From: CAVSDF01 sp963726715
GTDB taxonomy: Bacteria; Bacteroidota; Rhodothermia; Rhodothermales; BA12
Direction of reading: 5' to 3'
DNA: 64,000 bases
NCBI GenBank assembly: GCA_963726715.1
Contig: CAVSDF010000010.1
Coordinates: 806,001-870,000, forward strand
How positions within the stretch are numbered: the first letter of the stretch is position 1; the number at the start of each line of letters is the position of its first letter. Shown one piece after another: positions 50,716-59,648 of this stretch. The position numbers and the translations under genes are program-made. The notes below the pieces were generated by a model that saw only the letters and a program-made list of their open reading frames with translations, made no database searches and was not told where the DNA came from.

Positions 50716-51504
50716 TCACCGGCGGACGCGGCGCTCCAAGATGGCGCGGGTCTCGTCGGTGGCGAGGTGGGCGAGGAAGGCGCGGCCTTCGCGTTGGAGC
50801 GCCTCGTCGAGGGCGGCGGCGTGGGGGGCGCGCAGGAGGGCGCGCGAGTCGCGGACGGCGCTCGGGGGGAGCGCGGCGAGGGCGGATGCGGCGGCGAAGG
50901 CGGTGGCATCGACGGCGTCTCGGGCGGCGAGGCGGGTGACGAGGCCGCGGGCGTGGGCCTCCTCGCCGGTCATCGAACCGCCAAGGAGCAGCATCTCGGC
51001 GGCGCGGGCGTGGCCGATGCGCATCGGAAGGAGCAGGCTCGACCCGGCCTCTGGGACGAGTCCGAGCGCGGCGAACGGCACCATGAGCCGCGCGTCGGGC
51101 GTGGCGACGACCACGTCGCAGTGCAGCAGCAGGGTCGTGCCGATGCCGACGGCGGCGCCGTGGACGGCGGCGACGATGGGGCGGGTGCCGCGCGCGAGGG
51201 CGGCGAGGAAACGGAAGACCGGGCTGTCTTCGCCCGTCGGCGGGCGGTCGAGGAAGTCGGCGAGGTCGTTGCCGGCCGTGAAGGCATCGCCCGCAGCGGT
51301 GAGGACGATCACGCGGATGGCGTCGTCGCGCTCGGCGCCCTCCATCGCATCGGCAAGGGCGGCGTACATCTCGACCGTCAGGGCGTTCTTCTTGCGCGGG
51401 CGGTCGAGGCGCAGGTGCAGCACGGCGCCGCCGTCGCGGCGCTCGGCCAGCACGCCGTCGGCAAGGGCGGTGAACGAGTCGTCGGCAGGCGTGGTATCGG
51501 GCAT
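50716..51504 (-). CDS. Enoyl-CoA hydratase/isomerase family protein
   Basis: A crotonase-fold protein of 262 residues: LRLDRPRKKNALTVEMYAAL, AFTAGNDLADFL, VAAVHGAAVGIGTTLLLHCD (first oxyanion-hole and Glu region) and LVPEAGSSLLLPMRIGHARA. The presence of a single Glu region and PEAGSS rather than the double-Glu hydratase pattern leaves hydratase or delta3-delta2 isomerase activity open. It is predicted to act on acyl-CoA in fatty-acid breakdown. The ATG at 51504 is preferred over 51540. Tail-to-tail with panB. Confidence 0.82.
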   Translation of the reverse strand: MPDTTPADDSFTALADGVLAERRDGGAVLHLRLDRPRKKNALTVEMYAALADAMEGAERDDAIRVIVLTAAGDAFTAGNDLADFLDRPPTGEDSPVFRFLAALARGTRPIVAAVHGAAVGIGTTLLLHCDVVVATPDARLMVPFAALGLVPEAGSSLLLPMRIGHARAAEMLLLGGSMTGEEAHARGLVTRLAARDAVDATAFAAASALAALPPSAVRDSRALLRAPHAAALDEALQREGRAFLAHLATDETRAILERRVRR

Positions 51505-51610
51505 CGGGGCAGGCGGAAACGGGCAGGCAGGCCTCCCCAACGCACGACCGCCCCGGCCGTCTCCCCTCCATCCGCCCCATTCCCAATCCCCTACTCAACA
51601 CCTTCCTCAA

Positions 51611-52303
51611 TCACCCCTTCCAATCCGGCGACAACCGCGGCCCGGCGGGGGGCGGGAGAACGGCGGCGCCGTCGTAGTGCGAGGTGTCGTTGAAGAGGCG
51701 CAGCCGCGCGCGCCCGGCGCGGACATCGACGACGTTGAGGGCGGCGGGCAGCTGGTCGAGGGTGTCGCGGTAGCGGCGCGGGTCGAAGCCGAGCAGCAGC
51801 GAGAGCACGAGGCGGATCGTCGCCTTGTGCGAGACGACGAGCACGGTTCCTCCGGCGTGCGCGTCGGCGAGGTCGAGGATCGCGGGGAGCGCGCGCGCGG
51901 TGACGCACAGGCCCGACTCGCCGCCCGGCGGGGCGTACGTGAACGGGTCGTGGTCCCACGCGTCGGCCTCGCGCGGGAAGCGCGCCTCGACCTCATCGCG
52001 CGTCAGGCCCTCCCAGTGGCCGTGAGCGATCTCACAGAGCCGCGCGTCGGTGGCGACGGACTGCCCGTGCGGGGCGGCGAGAATCTGCGCCGTCTCGCGC
52101 GCCCGTCCGAGCGTCGAGGCGACGATGGCGGCGATGGGCACGCTGCTCAGACGCCCGGCGAGGGCGGCGGCCTGCGCCCGCCCGGTGTCGGAGAGCGGCA
52201 CGTCGGTCGACCCGGCGAAGCGGTCTTCGTCGGTCAGCACCGTCGCGCCGTGGCGGACGAGCAGCAGGCGGGTCGCGGGGGACGTGGGGGTCGGGGGCGG
52301 CAT
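51611..52303 (-). CDS. Histidine phosphatase family protein
   Basis: A phosphoglycerate-mutase-like phosphatase of 230 residues. The catalytic RHG is at 17-19 (LLLVRHGATVLTDEDRFAG). STLGRARETAQI carries the second Arg, CEIAHGHWEGLTRDE the Glu and VVSHKATIRLVLSLLLG the second His. The motif set resembles CobC / GpmB-type enzymes. Substrate not determined. It is followed on the minus strand by the enoyl-CoA hydratase and lies just downstream of two YbjN-like genes. Confidence 0.82.
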   Translation of the reverse strand: MPPPTPTSPATRLLLVRHGATVLTDEDRFAGSTDVPLSDTGRAQAAALAGRLSSVPIAAIVASTLGRARETAQILAAPHGQSVATDARLCEIAHGHWEGLTRDEVEARFPREADAWDHDPFTYAPPGGESGLCVTARALPAILDLADAHAGGTVLVVSHKATIRLVLSLLLGFDPRRYRDTLDQLPAALNVVDVRAGRARLRLFNDTSHYDGAAVLPPPAGPRLSPDWKG

Positions 52304-52316
52304 CTTGGAGGCGGAA

Positions 52317-52733
52317 TCAGGCGGAGTCGTCGCGCCCGGTCATCGTGCTCGAGAACGTCCCGGCGGCGTGGCGCATGGCCGAGAGGATGCGCGAGAAGAG
52401 CGCGGGGATGTCTTCGGTGAGCGCGTCCATATCCCCGAAGAAGCACTCGTAGGCGATGCACACGTTGCCGCCGTCCTCGCGCACGAACACCTTGGCGCCC
52501 TTGCAGACGCGGGTCGCGTGGCTGGCCGCGTGGAACGCTGAGGCGCGCTCGGCCTCCGACTCGATCACCCAGAAGTTGGGGTAGAGCACCCGCAGGTAGC
52601 CCGGGTCGTCCTCGATGGCGTAGATGAGGTACGTGCCGCCCTCGAAGCGGAAGAGGACGTCGCCGTCGTCGTCGAGGGTCGGGCGGTAGCCGTCGGTGGA
52701 GAGGAAATCGACGTAGAACTCGGCCTTGGTCAT
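52317..52733 (-). CDS. YbjN-like protein A
   Basis: A 138-residue acidic protein resembling the YbjN / type III chaperone-like fold: MTKAEFYVDFLSTDGYRPTL, DDGDVLFRFEGGTYLIYAI, YLRVLYPNFWVI, CKGAKVFVREDGGNVCIAYE and a C-terminal helix (LFSRILSAMRHAAGTF). It is homologous over its full length to the gene 28 bp upstream. Function unknown. The ATG at 52733 is placed by alignment with the paralog. Confidence 0.65.
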   Translation of the reverse strand: MTKAEFYVDFLSTDGYRPTLDDDGDVLFRFEGGTYLIYAIEDDPGYLRVLYPNFWVIESEAERASAFHAASHATRVCKGAKVFVREDGGNVCIAYECFFGDMDALTEDIPALFSRILSAMRHAAGTFSSTMTGRDDSA

Positions 52734-52761
52734 GGCAGGTGCGGGGCGGAAATCGGTGGAA

Positions 52762-53253
52762 TCAGAGGAGATCGTCGTCGGTGCGCGACGTGCCGTCGGG
52801 GTCGGACCAGTCGGGGTCGGAGCCATCGGAATCGTCATCGCTCGCGGCGTCGTCCTCGGCGGCGGCGGCGCGCATCTCGTCGCGGAACTGCCCGGCGGCG
52901 TACTGCAAGGCGCTCATCATGCGCGGGAAGACGTACTCGAAGAACTCGGGGCCGGGGAGGAAGCCCTCCATGCTGGCGCAGACGTTGTCTTCGTCCTCGC
53001 GGAGCCACACCTTGGCGCCCTTCGACCGGCGCGAGGCGCGCGAGGCGGCCCGGTAGGCGCGGACGCGCTCCTCGTCGTCGTCGACCGACCAGAAGTTGGG
53101 GAAGAGGATGCGGATGTACGGCTCGTCCTCGGGATCGGCGAAGACGATGTAGGAGCCGCCTTCGTAGCGCAGGGTCAGGTCGCCGTCGTCGTCGATCTCG
53201 GGGAAGAGGCCCTCGCGTTCGAGGGCGGCGGTGACGTGCTCGGCTTTGGTCAT
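52762..53253 (-). CDS. YbjN-like protein B with acidic tail
   Basis: A 163-residue paralog of the neighbour: MTKAEHVTAALEREGLFPEI, DDGDLTLRYEGGSYIVFAD, YIRILFPNFWSVDD, SKGAKVWLREDEDNVCASME and ALQYAAGQFRDEM. It differs by a roughly 30-residue Asp/Ser-rich C-terminal tail (DDDSDGSDPDWSDPDG). The shared cores point to a tandem duplication. Unknown function; the fold is known from sensory or chaperone-like proteins. Confidence 0.65.
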   Translation of the reverse strand: MTKAEHVTAALEREGLFPEIDDDGDLTLRYEGGSYIVFADPEDEPYIRILFPNFWSVDDDEERVRAYRAASRASRRSKGAKVWLREDEDNVCASMEGFLPGPEFFEYVFPRMMSALQYAAGQFRDEMRAAAAEDDAASDDDSDGSDPDWSDPDGTSRTDDDLL

Positions 53254-53448
53254 CGGGGAGAGGGAGGGCGGATCGGGGAGGGAGGGGCCGGGGAGGCCGC
53301 CGGTCGCCGCGTGCAACGAGCGCGCACGGCGGGCGGTCCCGGGGCGTTGGTCGTTGGTTGTTGGTCGTGCAGGGGCGATGGCGCGGCGGAGACGGCGCGG
53401 TCGGCGGGGACGGCGGGCGACGGGCGGGGACGGCGGACGGGGATCGTA

Positions 53449-53470
53449 GGGGCGGGTCTCGACCCGCCCC
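53449..53470. repeat. GGGCGGGTC/GACCCGCCC palindrome
   Basis: Second copy of the palindrome at 39735, again preceded by GTAG and here with one more G-C pair. Confidence 0.85.
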
Positions 53471-53629
53471 CCACCGACGCCTCCCCAACCTCTGAACCGC
53501 GGCGGTCGGCGGGCAATGACGCGCGACGCCGACGATGTGTTCGGTGGCGGCGGCGTGCGGTGGCGCATCGTCCCCCCGTGAAAACCCCGGCCCGCCGCCG
53601 CCAGGGAGGTTACGCGCGGCGCTTCCCGG

Positions 53630-53638
53630 TATCTTAGA
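53630..53638 (+). promoter_or_regulatory. TATCTTAGA promoter-like element
   Basis: 17 nt before the helicase ATG at 53656, continuing into CGGCG as the other elements do. Confidence 0.45.
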
Positions 53639-53655
53639 CGGCGACGCCCCGCCCG

Positions 53656-56461
53656 ATGCCCCGCAACTTCGCTCTCGACCCCGACGGCACGCCCCGTCCC
53701 ATCACCCCCGCCGACCGCATCGCCGCGCAGGTCGCCGCGGCGCACCCCGACGCGCCCGCGTCCGGCGCCCGCGCCGCCGGTCGACCCGCCGGACGTGCCG
53801 CGGGCCGCTCGTCCGCGCCGCGCCCGAACGACCTGTTTGCCGACGGCCCCTCGGCCAGCGCCTCGTCCGCCGACGCGCACTCCGCCGACGCATCGCCGTC
53901 CGGACCCATCTCCGACATCCCGCACAGCGCCGACGACCCCGGCGCCGACGCGCGTCACGCGCCCGCGCGCGCCCTGCCCGGCCTCGACGCCGAGGCCATC
54001 GTGGCGGGCCTCAACGCCGACGCAGCGCGCGGCCGCGACGCGCTCGACGGGCCGGTGCTCATCATCGCCGGGCCGGGCTCCGGCAAGACGCGCACGCTCA
54101 CCCACCGCATCGCCTACCTGCTCGCCACCGGCCGCGCCCGCCCGTGGCAGGTGCTCGCGCTGACCTTCACCAACAAGGCCGCCCGCGAGATGCAGGAGCG
54201 CATCCGCACGCTCGTGGGCGAGCACGCGCGCGCGCGGCATCACGATGGGCACCTTCCACAGCGTCTTCGCCCGCCTGCTGCGCGTGGAGGCCACGCCGCT
54301 CGGCATCTCGAAGGACTTCTCGATCTACGACCCCGACGACACCGAGCGGCTCATGCAAGGCGCTCATGGAGCGCCTCGCGCATCGACCCGAAGCTCTACC
54401 CGGTGCGCGGCCTGCGCGAGCCTCATCTCGTCGGCGCCAAGAACGCCGATGGTGGGGCCGCAGGAGTACGGCGCGCTATCGTGGCGAGCGGACAGCCAGG
54501 AGAAGGCCGCGCTCCTCTACGCGCCCTACGAGCAGGCGCTGCGCGAGCCAACGCGATGGACTTCGACGACCTGCTGCTCGAGCCGCATCCGCTCTTCGAG
54601 CAGCACCCGGACGTGCTCGCGCAAGTACCAGGAGAAGTGGCGGTTCGTCCACATCGACGAGTACCAGGACACCAACAAGGCGCAGTACCTCGTCGCCCGG
54701 ATCTCGCCGCGCGCGCACCACAACCTGTGCGTCGTCGGCGACGATGCGCAGAGCATCTACGCCTTCCGCGGCGCCGACATCGGCAACATCCTCTCGTTCC
54801 AGCGCGACTACCCCACGGCGACCACGGTGCGCCTGGAGCAGAACTACCGCTCCACCGGGCGCATCCTGCGGCTCGCGCAGTCCATCATCGCCCACAACAA
54901 GGAGCAGCTCAAGAAAGACCTCCGCACCGACAACCGCGAGGGCGACTTCGTCTACGTCGTCGAGGCGCCGTCGGACCGCGACGAGGCGACGAAGGTCGAG
55001 CGCACGCATCCGCGACCTGATGATGCGCGAGGGGCGGCCGCTACAAGCGAGTTCGCGGTGCTCTACCGCACCAACGCGCAGAGCGCACGGTCGAGGAGAG
55101 CGCTGCGCCGCGCGGGCGATGCCGTACCGTCTGGTCGGCGGCGTGTCGTTCTACGCGCGCAAGGAGATCAAGGACGCGCTCGCCTACCTGCGCCTGCTCG
55201 TCAACCCCAACGACGCGGCGAGCCTGCGCCGCGTCATCAACTACCCGCGCGCGGCATCGGCGACACGACGCGTCGACCGCATCACCGCCTACGCCGACGC
55301 GCGCGGCCTCTCGCTCTGGCAGGCGCTCGAAAAGGACGAACTCGCGAGGCGGGCCTCGCCGGGCGCGCGGGGACGGCGGTCGAGAAGTTCCGCTTCCTCG
55401 ATCGCCCAGGCCACGCCACGATGCTGGCCTCGCAGGACGCCGACGAGCGTCGCGCGGAGCGCTGCTCGAGGGCGCGGGGCTGTTCACCGAGTTCCGCACC
55501 GAGAACACGCCCGAGGCGCAGGCGCGCGCCGAGAACGTCGAGGAGCTCGCTGAACGCGCTCGCCGAGCACGTGCAGGCGGGCGAGGGCCGCAGCCTCGCC
55601 ACGTTCCTGCAGGACGTGACGCCTCCTCACCGACGCCGACGCCGAAGACGACCGAGCGCGACAACAAGGTGACGCTCATGACGCTCCACGCGCTCGAAGG
55701 GCCTCGAATTCCCGGTCGTGTTCGTCGTCGGCCTGGAGGAGAACCTGTTTCCGATGGCGAAGGCCGCGCAGGACGCCAAGGACCTGGAGGAGGAGCGGCG
55801 CCTGTTCTACGTCGGCGCCACGCGCGGCGAAGGAGCGCCTCTACCTCACGTACGCGCGCAGCCGCTTCCGCTACGGCAAGGTCGGAGCCGAGCCGTGCGC
55901 AGCCGCTTCCTCGACGAACTCGACGAGACGGTCGTGCGCACCGAGACGGGCGGCGCGTTCCAGGCGCGTCCGGACCGCTTCCGAGCCGGGCGGCGACGGC
56001 GCGGCGGGCGCACCGTCGTCCGCGACGAGTACAGCCAGGAGTCCGCCGACCCCGCCGAGCGCGTCTACCAGCGCGGCGGCGAGCGCCCGCAGGCGACACG
56101 GCCACGGCGGCATCAACTACGCCGAACTCGACCCGCACTACTACCGGCAGAGCCTCCGCGCGACGGCGGCACCGGCGCCGAAGCGCAGACCGCCCCGCGT
56201 CCGGCCCCGACGCGCACCGACGCCTCCGGCAACCCGAGCGCTCGTCGCGCCCGGCGACACGCGCGTCGAGTACGACGACGGCGGCGCCGCCGCGGCGAGC
56301 CTCGTGCCCGGCGCCCGCGTCGCGCACGCGCAGCTTCGGCGAGCGGCAAGGTGCTCGCCCTGGAGGGCCGCGGCGACCAGGCCAACGTGACCGTGCACTT
56401 CAAGGACGTCGGCACGAAGAAGCTCAAGCTCAAGTTCGCCAAGCTCACCGTCATCGGCTGA
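53656..56461 (+). CDS. pcrA: UvrD/PcrA-type ATP-dependent DNA helicase, heavily frameshifted
   Basis: An SF1A 3'-5' helicase for repair and replication. After a 125-residue Ala/Ser/Asp/Pro-rich, probably disordered N-terminal extension comes LPGLDAEAIVAGLN and the Walker A loop IIAGPGSGKTRTL (about 137-144). FTNKAAREMQ, GTFHSVFARLLR, MDFDDLL, FVHIDEYQDTNKAQY (Walker B), VVGDDAQSIYAFRGAD, VRLEQNYRST, EFAVLYRTNAQS, MPYRLVGGVSFY, VVGLEENLFPM and EERRLFYVGATR follow in order. A C-terminal Tudor-like end (DVGTKKLKLKFAKL) closes it. At least 15 frame changes occur between 54230 and 56350, many being single extra bases outside homopolymers. All motifs survive, so I call one gene. It runs 8 bp into the methyltransferase gene. 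Confidence 0.8.
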
Positions 56462-56469
56462 GCGGCGCA

Positions 56470-58302
56470 ATGGCCATGATCCCTACCCTCTTCGACGCCT
56501 TTCCCGAGGCCGCCAGCGCCCGCCCGAGCGGCCTCGCGGCGGCCGTCGATGCGTACGCGGAGGCTCAGGACGACGCGCGCGGCGCCGTCTACACGCGCCC
56601 CGAGGTCGTCCGCGCGATCCTCGACCTCGCCGGGTACACGTCCGACCGCCCCCTCGACACGCTGCGCCTGCTCGAACCGTCGGCAGGAGGAGGTGAGTTT
56701 GTCGAGGAAGTCGTGCATCGTCTGCTCACATCGACGCGGGCGCAGACGGGCACGCTCGACGGTGCCGCAGAGCGGCTTTCGGGTGCTCTCTGCGCGGTCG
56801 AACTCTCGGCATCGGCGGCGATCGCGACGCGTGCGCGCCTTGCCGCCGTCCTCGCCGAGCACGGTGTGCCTGTCGCGGACGTCGACGCAATCCTCGACGC
56901 GTGGATCATCCGCGACGATTTCCTGCTCCGCGCCTTCTCCGATGCCTCGTTCGATTTCGTCGTCGGCAACCCGCCGTACGTGCGGCAGGAGCGGATTCCG
57001 GCGCCGCTTCTCGCCGCCTACCGCGCGCGCTACGAAACGCTCTACGACCGCGCCGACCTCTACGTCCCGTTCGTCGAGCGCGGCATCTCGCTCCTCAAAC
57101 CGGGCGGGCGCCTTGCGTTCGTCTGTTCGGACCGGTGGACCAAAAACCGCTACGGCGGCCCCCTCCGCGCCCTCGTCGCGCGCACCTGCGCCCTTGAGCA
57201 CTACCTCGACCTGACGGGCGTGCAGGCCTTCGACCGCGACGTCGTCGCCTACCCGTCGGTGTTCGTGCTTCGGCGAACGGCGCCGGACGATGACGCCGGA
57301 GACGTGACGGCGGTGGGAGACAGCGCACACCGTCCCGTGGAGTCGCTGCCCGATCTCGCCCGCGCGATGCGGCGCGCACGCGCCGTGTCGACGGCCACCG
57401 AAGGCGACGGCGCGCACGTTGCGGCAGCCGTCGATGGCCCAGCGCCTGCGAAACGCCCGGTCCGCCTCGTCGCTGGGGCTGTCGCGGGCTCGGCCCCGTG
57501 GTTGATGGACTCGGGCGATGTGCTTGCGCTCGCCCGGCGCCTCGAGGCGACGCTCCCGACGCTCGAGGAGACCGGGTGCCGCGTCGGAATTGGCGTCGCC
57601 AGCGGTCTCGACCGCGTGTACGTGCGGTTGCAGGCCGATCTGCCGGTCGAGCCGGAGCGCATGTTGCCGCTCGTCATGGCAGGCGATCTTCACGAGGCGG
57701 CGCTGCGCTGGGGGGGGCGCGTCGTGCTCAATCCGTTCGAGGAGGACGGCTCGCTCGCACCGCTCACGGCCTTCCCGCGCTTCGCCGCCTACCTGCGCGC
57801 CCACGAGACCGCGATCCGTGCCCGGCAGGTCGCCCGGCGCTCCCCTGCCGACCGCTGGTACCGCACGATCGACCGCATTACGCCGTCGCTCGCCGCCCGC
57901 CCGAAACTCCTCATTCCGGACATCAAAGGCGCATCGACCGTCGTCTACGACGAGGGCCACTTCTACCCGCACCACAATCTCTACCACGTCACGACGGCGG
58001 GCGAGGACGCATGGGACCTCCGAGCACTCCAGACGGTCCTGCGATCGCGCATCGGCGAGTTCTTCGTGGCGCTCTACTGCGTCAAGATGCAGGGTGGATT
58101 CCGGCGGTTCCAGGCGCAGTATGTCCGCCGGGTGCGTCTCCCCAACTGGACCGACGTGGCCCCCACCGACCGCGCCGCGCTCGTCGCGGCAGCGATGGCG
58201 CCGCGCGACGAGTGCGACCGAGCCGCCGCCGCTCTCTACGGACTCAGCGCAGACGAGATGACGCGCATCGCCTCGTACCTCGACGCTTCCCGCACGCGCT
58301 GA
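56470..58302 (+). CDS. Type II DNA adenine N6-methyltransferase (PaeR7I/XhoI-type)
   Basis: The modification half of a restriction-modification pair. The 610-residue intact protein has the SAM motif LLEPSAGGGEFVEEV near residue 73 and the catalytic NPPY in FVVGNPPYVRQE near residue 167, so it methylates adenine N6. DLYVPFVERGISLLKPGGRLAFV follows. The C-terminal half (RPKLLIPDIKGA, FYPHHNLYHVT) is the target-recognition part typical of Eco57I/PaeR7I-like enzymes. The REase 11 bp downstream is PaeR7I-like, so the predicted target is CTCGAG. CTCGAG occurs inside this gene at 57541 and 57562. The start at 56470 lies 8 bp after the helicase stop; a second ATG at 56476 is possible. Confidence 0.85.
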   Translation: MAMIPTLFDAFPEAASARPSGLAAAVDAYAEAQDDARGAVYTRPEVVRAILDLAGYTSDRPLDTLRLLEPSAGGGEFVEEVVHRLLTSTRAQTGTLDGAAERLSGALCAVELSASAAIATRARLAAVLAEHGVPVADVDAILDAWIIRDDFLLRAFSDASFDFVVGNPPYVRQERIPAPLLAAYRARYETLYDRADLYVPFVERGISLLKPGGRLAFVCSDRWTKNRYGGPLRALVARTCALEHYLDLTGVQAFDRDVVAYPSVFVLRRTAPDDDAGDVTAVGDSAHRPVESLPDLARAMRRARAVSTATEGDGAHVAAAVDGPAPAKRPVRLVAGAVAGSAPWLMDSGDVLALARRLEATLPTLEETGCRVGIGVASGLDRVYVRLQADLPVEPERMLPLVMAGDLHEAALRWGGRVVLNPFEEDGSLAPLTAFPRFAAYLRAHETAIRARQVARRSPADRWYRTIDRITPSLAARPKLLIPDIKGASTVVYDEGHFYPHHNLYHVTTAGEDAWDLRALQTVLRSRIGEFFVALYCVKMQGGFRRFQAQYVRRVRLPNWTDVAPTDRAALVAAAMAPRDECDRAAAALYGLSADEMTRIASYLDASRTR

Positions 58303-58313
58303 CACGCCCTGCA

Positions 58314-59069
58314 ATGCCCCTCGACCTCGCCGATTTCGACGCGCTCGCTCAAGCTGCGACCGCTCACTTCTGGACAGCCCGCCGGAGCGCCCGGCAGCGC
58401 CAGCAGGCCCGCGGCACGTCCGACGCAGGCACACGCGCCGATGTGACCGACGGGAAGGCGATGGACGGATTCGGGCGGCTGCTTCAGGCCCTCACCGTCG
58501 CCAATGGCCTGCCCGCTTCAGCCGTCCACACCTGCACCGAGCCCGAAGGCCAGCGCCACACGACCCTGCCGGGCTACTACCGCCCGGTCAAGGACTGGGA
58601 CCTCGTGGTAGTGCACCACGGGCGCCTCATTGCCGCCGTCGAGTTCAAAAGTCAGGTCGGCCCGTCGTTCGGCAACAACTTCAACAACCGGTGCGAGGAA
58701 GCCATCGGGATGGGCGAGGATCTGCGCGTCGCGATCCGCGAGGGGCGATTCGGCGGAGGTCAGCGGCCGTTCATCGGATACCTTCTTCTGCTCGAGGACA
58801 CCGCGCGTTCGACGACGCCGGTCTCGGGAGCCTCCCGTCATTTCGGAGTCGACCCCGTATTCTCCGGCCTGTCCTACGCGGCGCGGTACGATGTGCTGTG
58901 CCGACGCCTCGTATCGGAAGGACTTTACGACGCCGCCACGCTTCTGCTCACACCGACTTCAGTCGAGGATAGCCCGGCCACGGGATACCGCGAGTGGTCG
59001 CCGGAGACCGCCCTGCGTCCGTTCGTCGCCGCCTTTGCATCGCACATCGCAGCGGCGGCGGCTCTTTGA
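58314..59069 (+). CDS. Type II restriction endonuclease, PaeR7I/XhoI family
   Basis: A 251-residue endonuclease, the usual PaeR7I size. The hallmark is KDWDLVVV followed by VEFKSQVGPSFGNNFNNR, giving a PD-(D/E)xK-type centre with Asp96, Glu110 and Lys112. EEAIGMGEDL, GYLLLLED, and SYAARYDVLCRRLVSEGLYD also match the family. PaeR7I and XhoI cut C^TCGAG; conservation of this region makes the same specificity likely but not certain. It is 11 bp after the methyltransferase, and no controller gene is visible. A CTCGAG site lies in the gene at 58791. A CCTGTCAGGT palindrome follows 33 bp after the stop. Confidence 0.88.
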   Translation: MPLDLADFDALAQAATAHFWTARRSARQRQQARGTSDAGTRADVTDGKAMDGFGRLLQALTVANGLPASAVHTCTEPEGQRHTTLPGYYRPVKDWDLVVVHHGRLIAAVEFKSQVGPSFGNNFNNRCEEAIGMGEDLRVAIREGRFGGGQRPFIGYLLLLEDTARSTTPVSGASRHFGVDPVFSGLSYAARYDVLCRRLVSEGLYDAATLLLTPTSVEDSPATGYREWSPETALRPFVAAFASHIAAAAAL

Positions 59070-59101
59070 GCGGCGCGCATTCCGCTGAACCCGTCCACGC
59101 A

Positions 59102-59131
59102 AACCTGTCAGGTCGGGAGACCTGACGGGTT
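59102..59131. terminator. CCTGTCAGGT-family palindrome after the R-M genes
   Basis: AACCTGTCAGGTC and GACCTGACGGGTT form 13-bp arms with one G-T wobble around GGGA. Confidence 0.6.
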
Positions 59132-59147
59132 GATCTTCGCTCTGCCG

Positions 59148-59648
59148 ATGCCGTCGCCGCTCTCTCCCCTTGTTGCCGCTGCCTGCGTCGCGCTCGGCGG
59201 CGCTGCGGGGGCGCTCGGGCGGTGGGGCGTGGGGATGTGGACGGTGCAGGCGTGGCCGAACGCGCGGTGGCCGTTCGCGACGATCGCGGTCAACCTCGTC
59301 GGGTCGTTCGCAATCGGGATCCTCGCGCCGCTGCTGCTGCGCCACGAGGCGATGCGGCTGCTCGTGGTGACGGGACTGCTCGGCGGCTTCACGACGTTCT
59401 CGGCGTTCTCGCTCGACACGCTCGCGCTCGCGCAGGCCGGACGGTGGGGGGCGGCGGCGCTCGTCGCGGGCCTCAGCGTCGGCGGGGGCGTGGCGCTGTG
59501 CGCGCTCGGCTGGCGGGTGGCGACGGCGCTCGGGGCGTCGTACTCCATGGCTCACGGCGCGTCGAAGCCTTCGCGGAAGAAGGCGAGGTGGACGGGGAGC
59601 GCGCGCGTCCAGTACGCCCACGCGTGGCCGCCGGGGCGCTCGGCGTAG
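59148..59648 (+). CDS. crcB: Fluoride exporter CrcB/Fluc, C-terminus uncertain
   Basis: A four-helix inner-membrane fluoride channel. GGAAGALGRWGVG, IAVNLVGSFAIGIL and GLLGGFTTFSAFSLDT are the conserved Fluc motifs, including the Na+/F- site residues. The typical protein ends near GWRVATALGA, about residue 130. Here a 37-residue polar tail follows and overlaps the antisense esterase gene by about 97 bp, so an indel near 59540 probably removed the true stop. ATG at 59148. No fluoride riboswitch is recognisable upstream. Confidence 0.82.
   Translation: MPSPLSPLVAAACVALGGAAGALGRWGVGMWTVQAWPNARWPFATIAVNLVGSFAIGILAPLLLRHEAMRLLVVTGLLGGFTTFSAFSLDTLALAQAGRWGAAALVAGLSVGGGVALCALGWRVATALGASYSMAHGASKPSRKKARWTGSARVQYAHAWPPGRSA

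Larger units (their letters stand above)
53254..53655. other. 400-bp divergent intergenic region with several repeats
   Basis: Contains GTTGGTCGTTGGTTGTTGG near 53345, degenerate GGCGGGGAC heptamer-like units (53395-53440), the GGGGCGGGTC palindrome at 53449-53470 and a TATCTTAGACG element at 53630. No open frame looks coding. Confidence 0.6.

Noticed and set aside
54230..56350. Programmed frameshifting or introns in the helicase gene
   Set aside because: At least 15 shifts without a common slippery sequence or structure; mixed single-base gains and losses fit sequence error.
59000..59147. Fluoride riboswitch upstream of crcB
   Set aside because: The 78 bp between the nuclease stop and crcB are mostly the CCTGTCAGGT palindrome; no pseudoknot-type crcB motif is recognisable.
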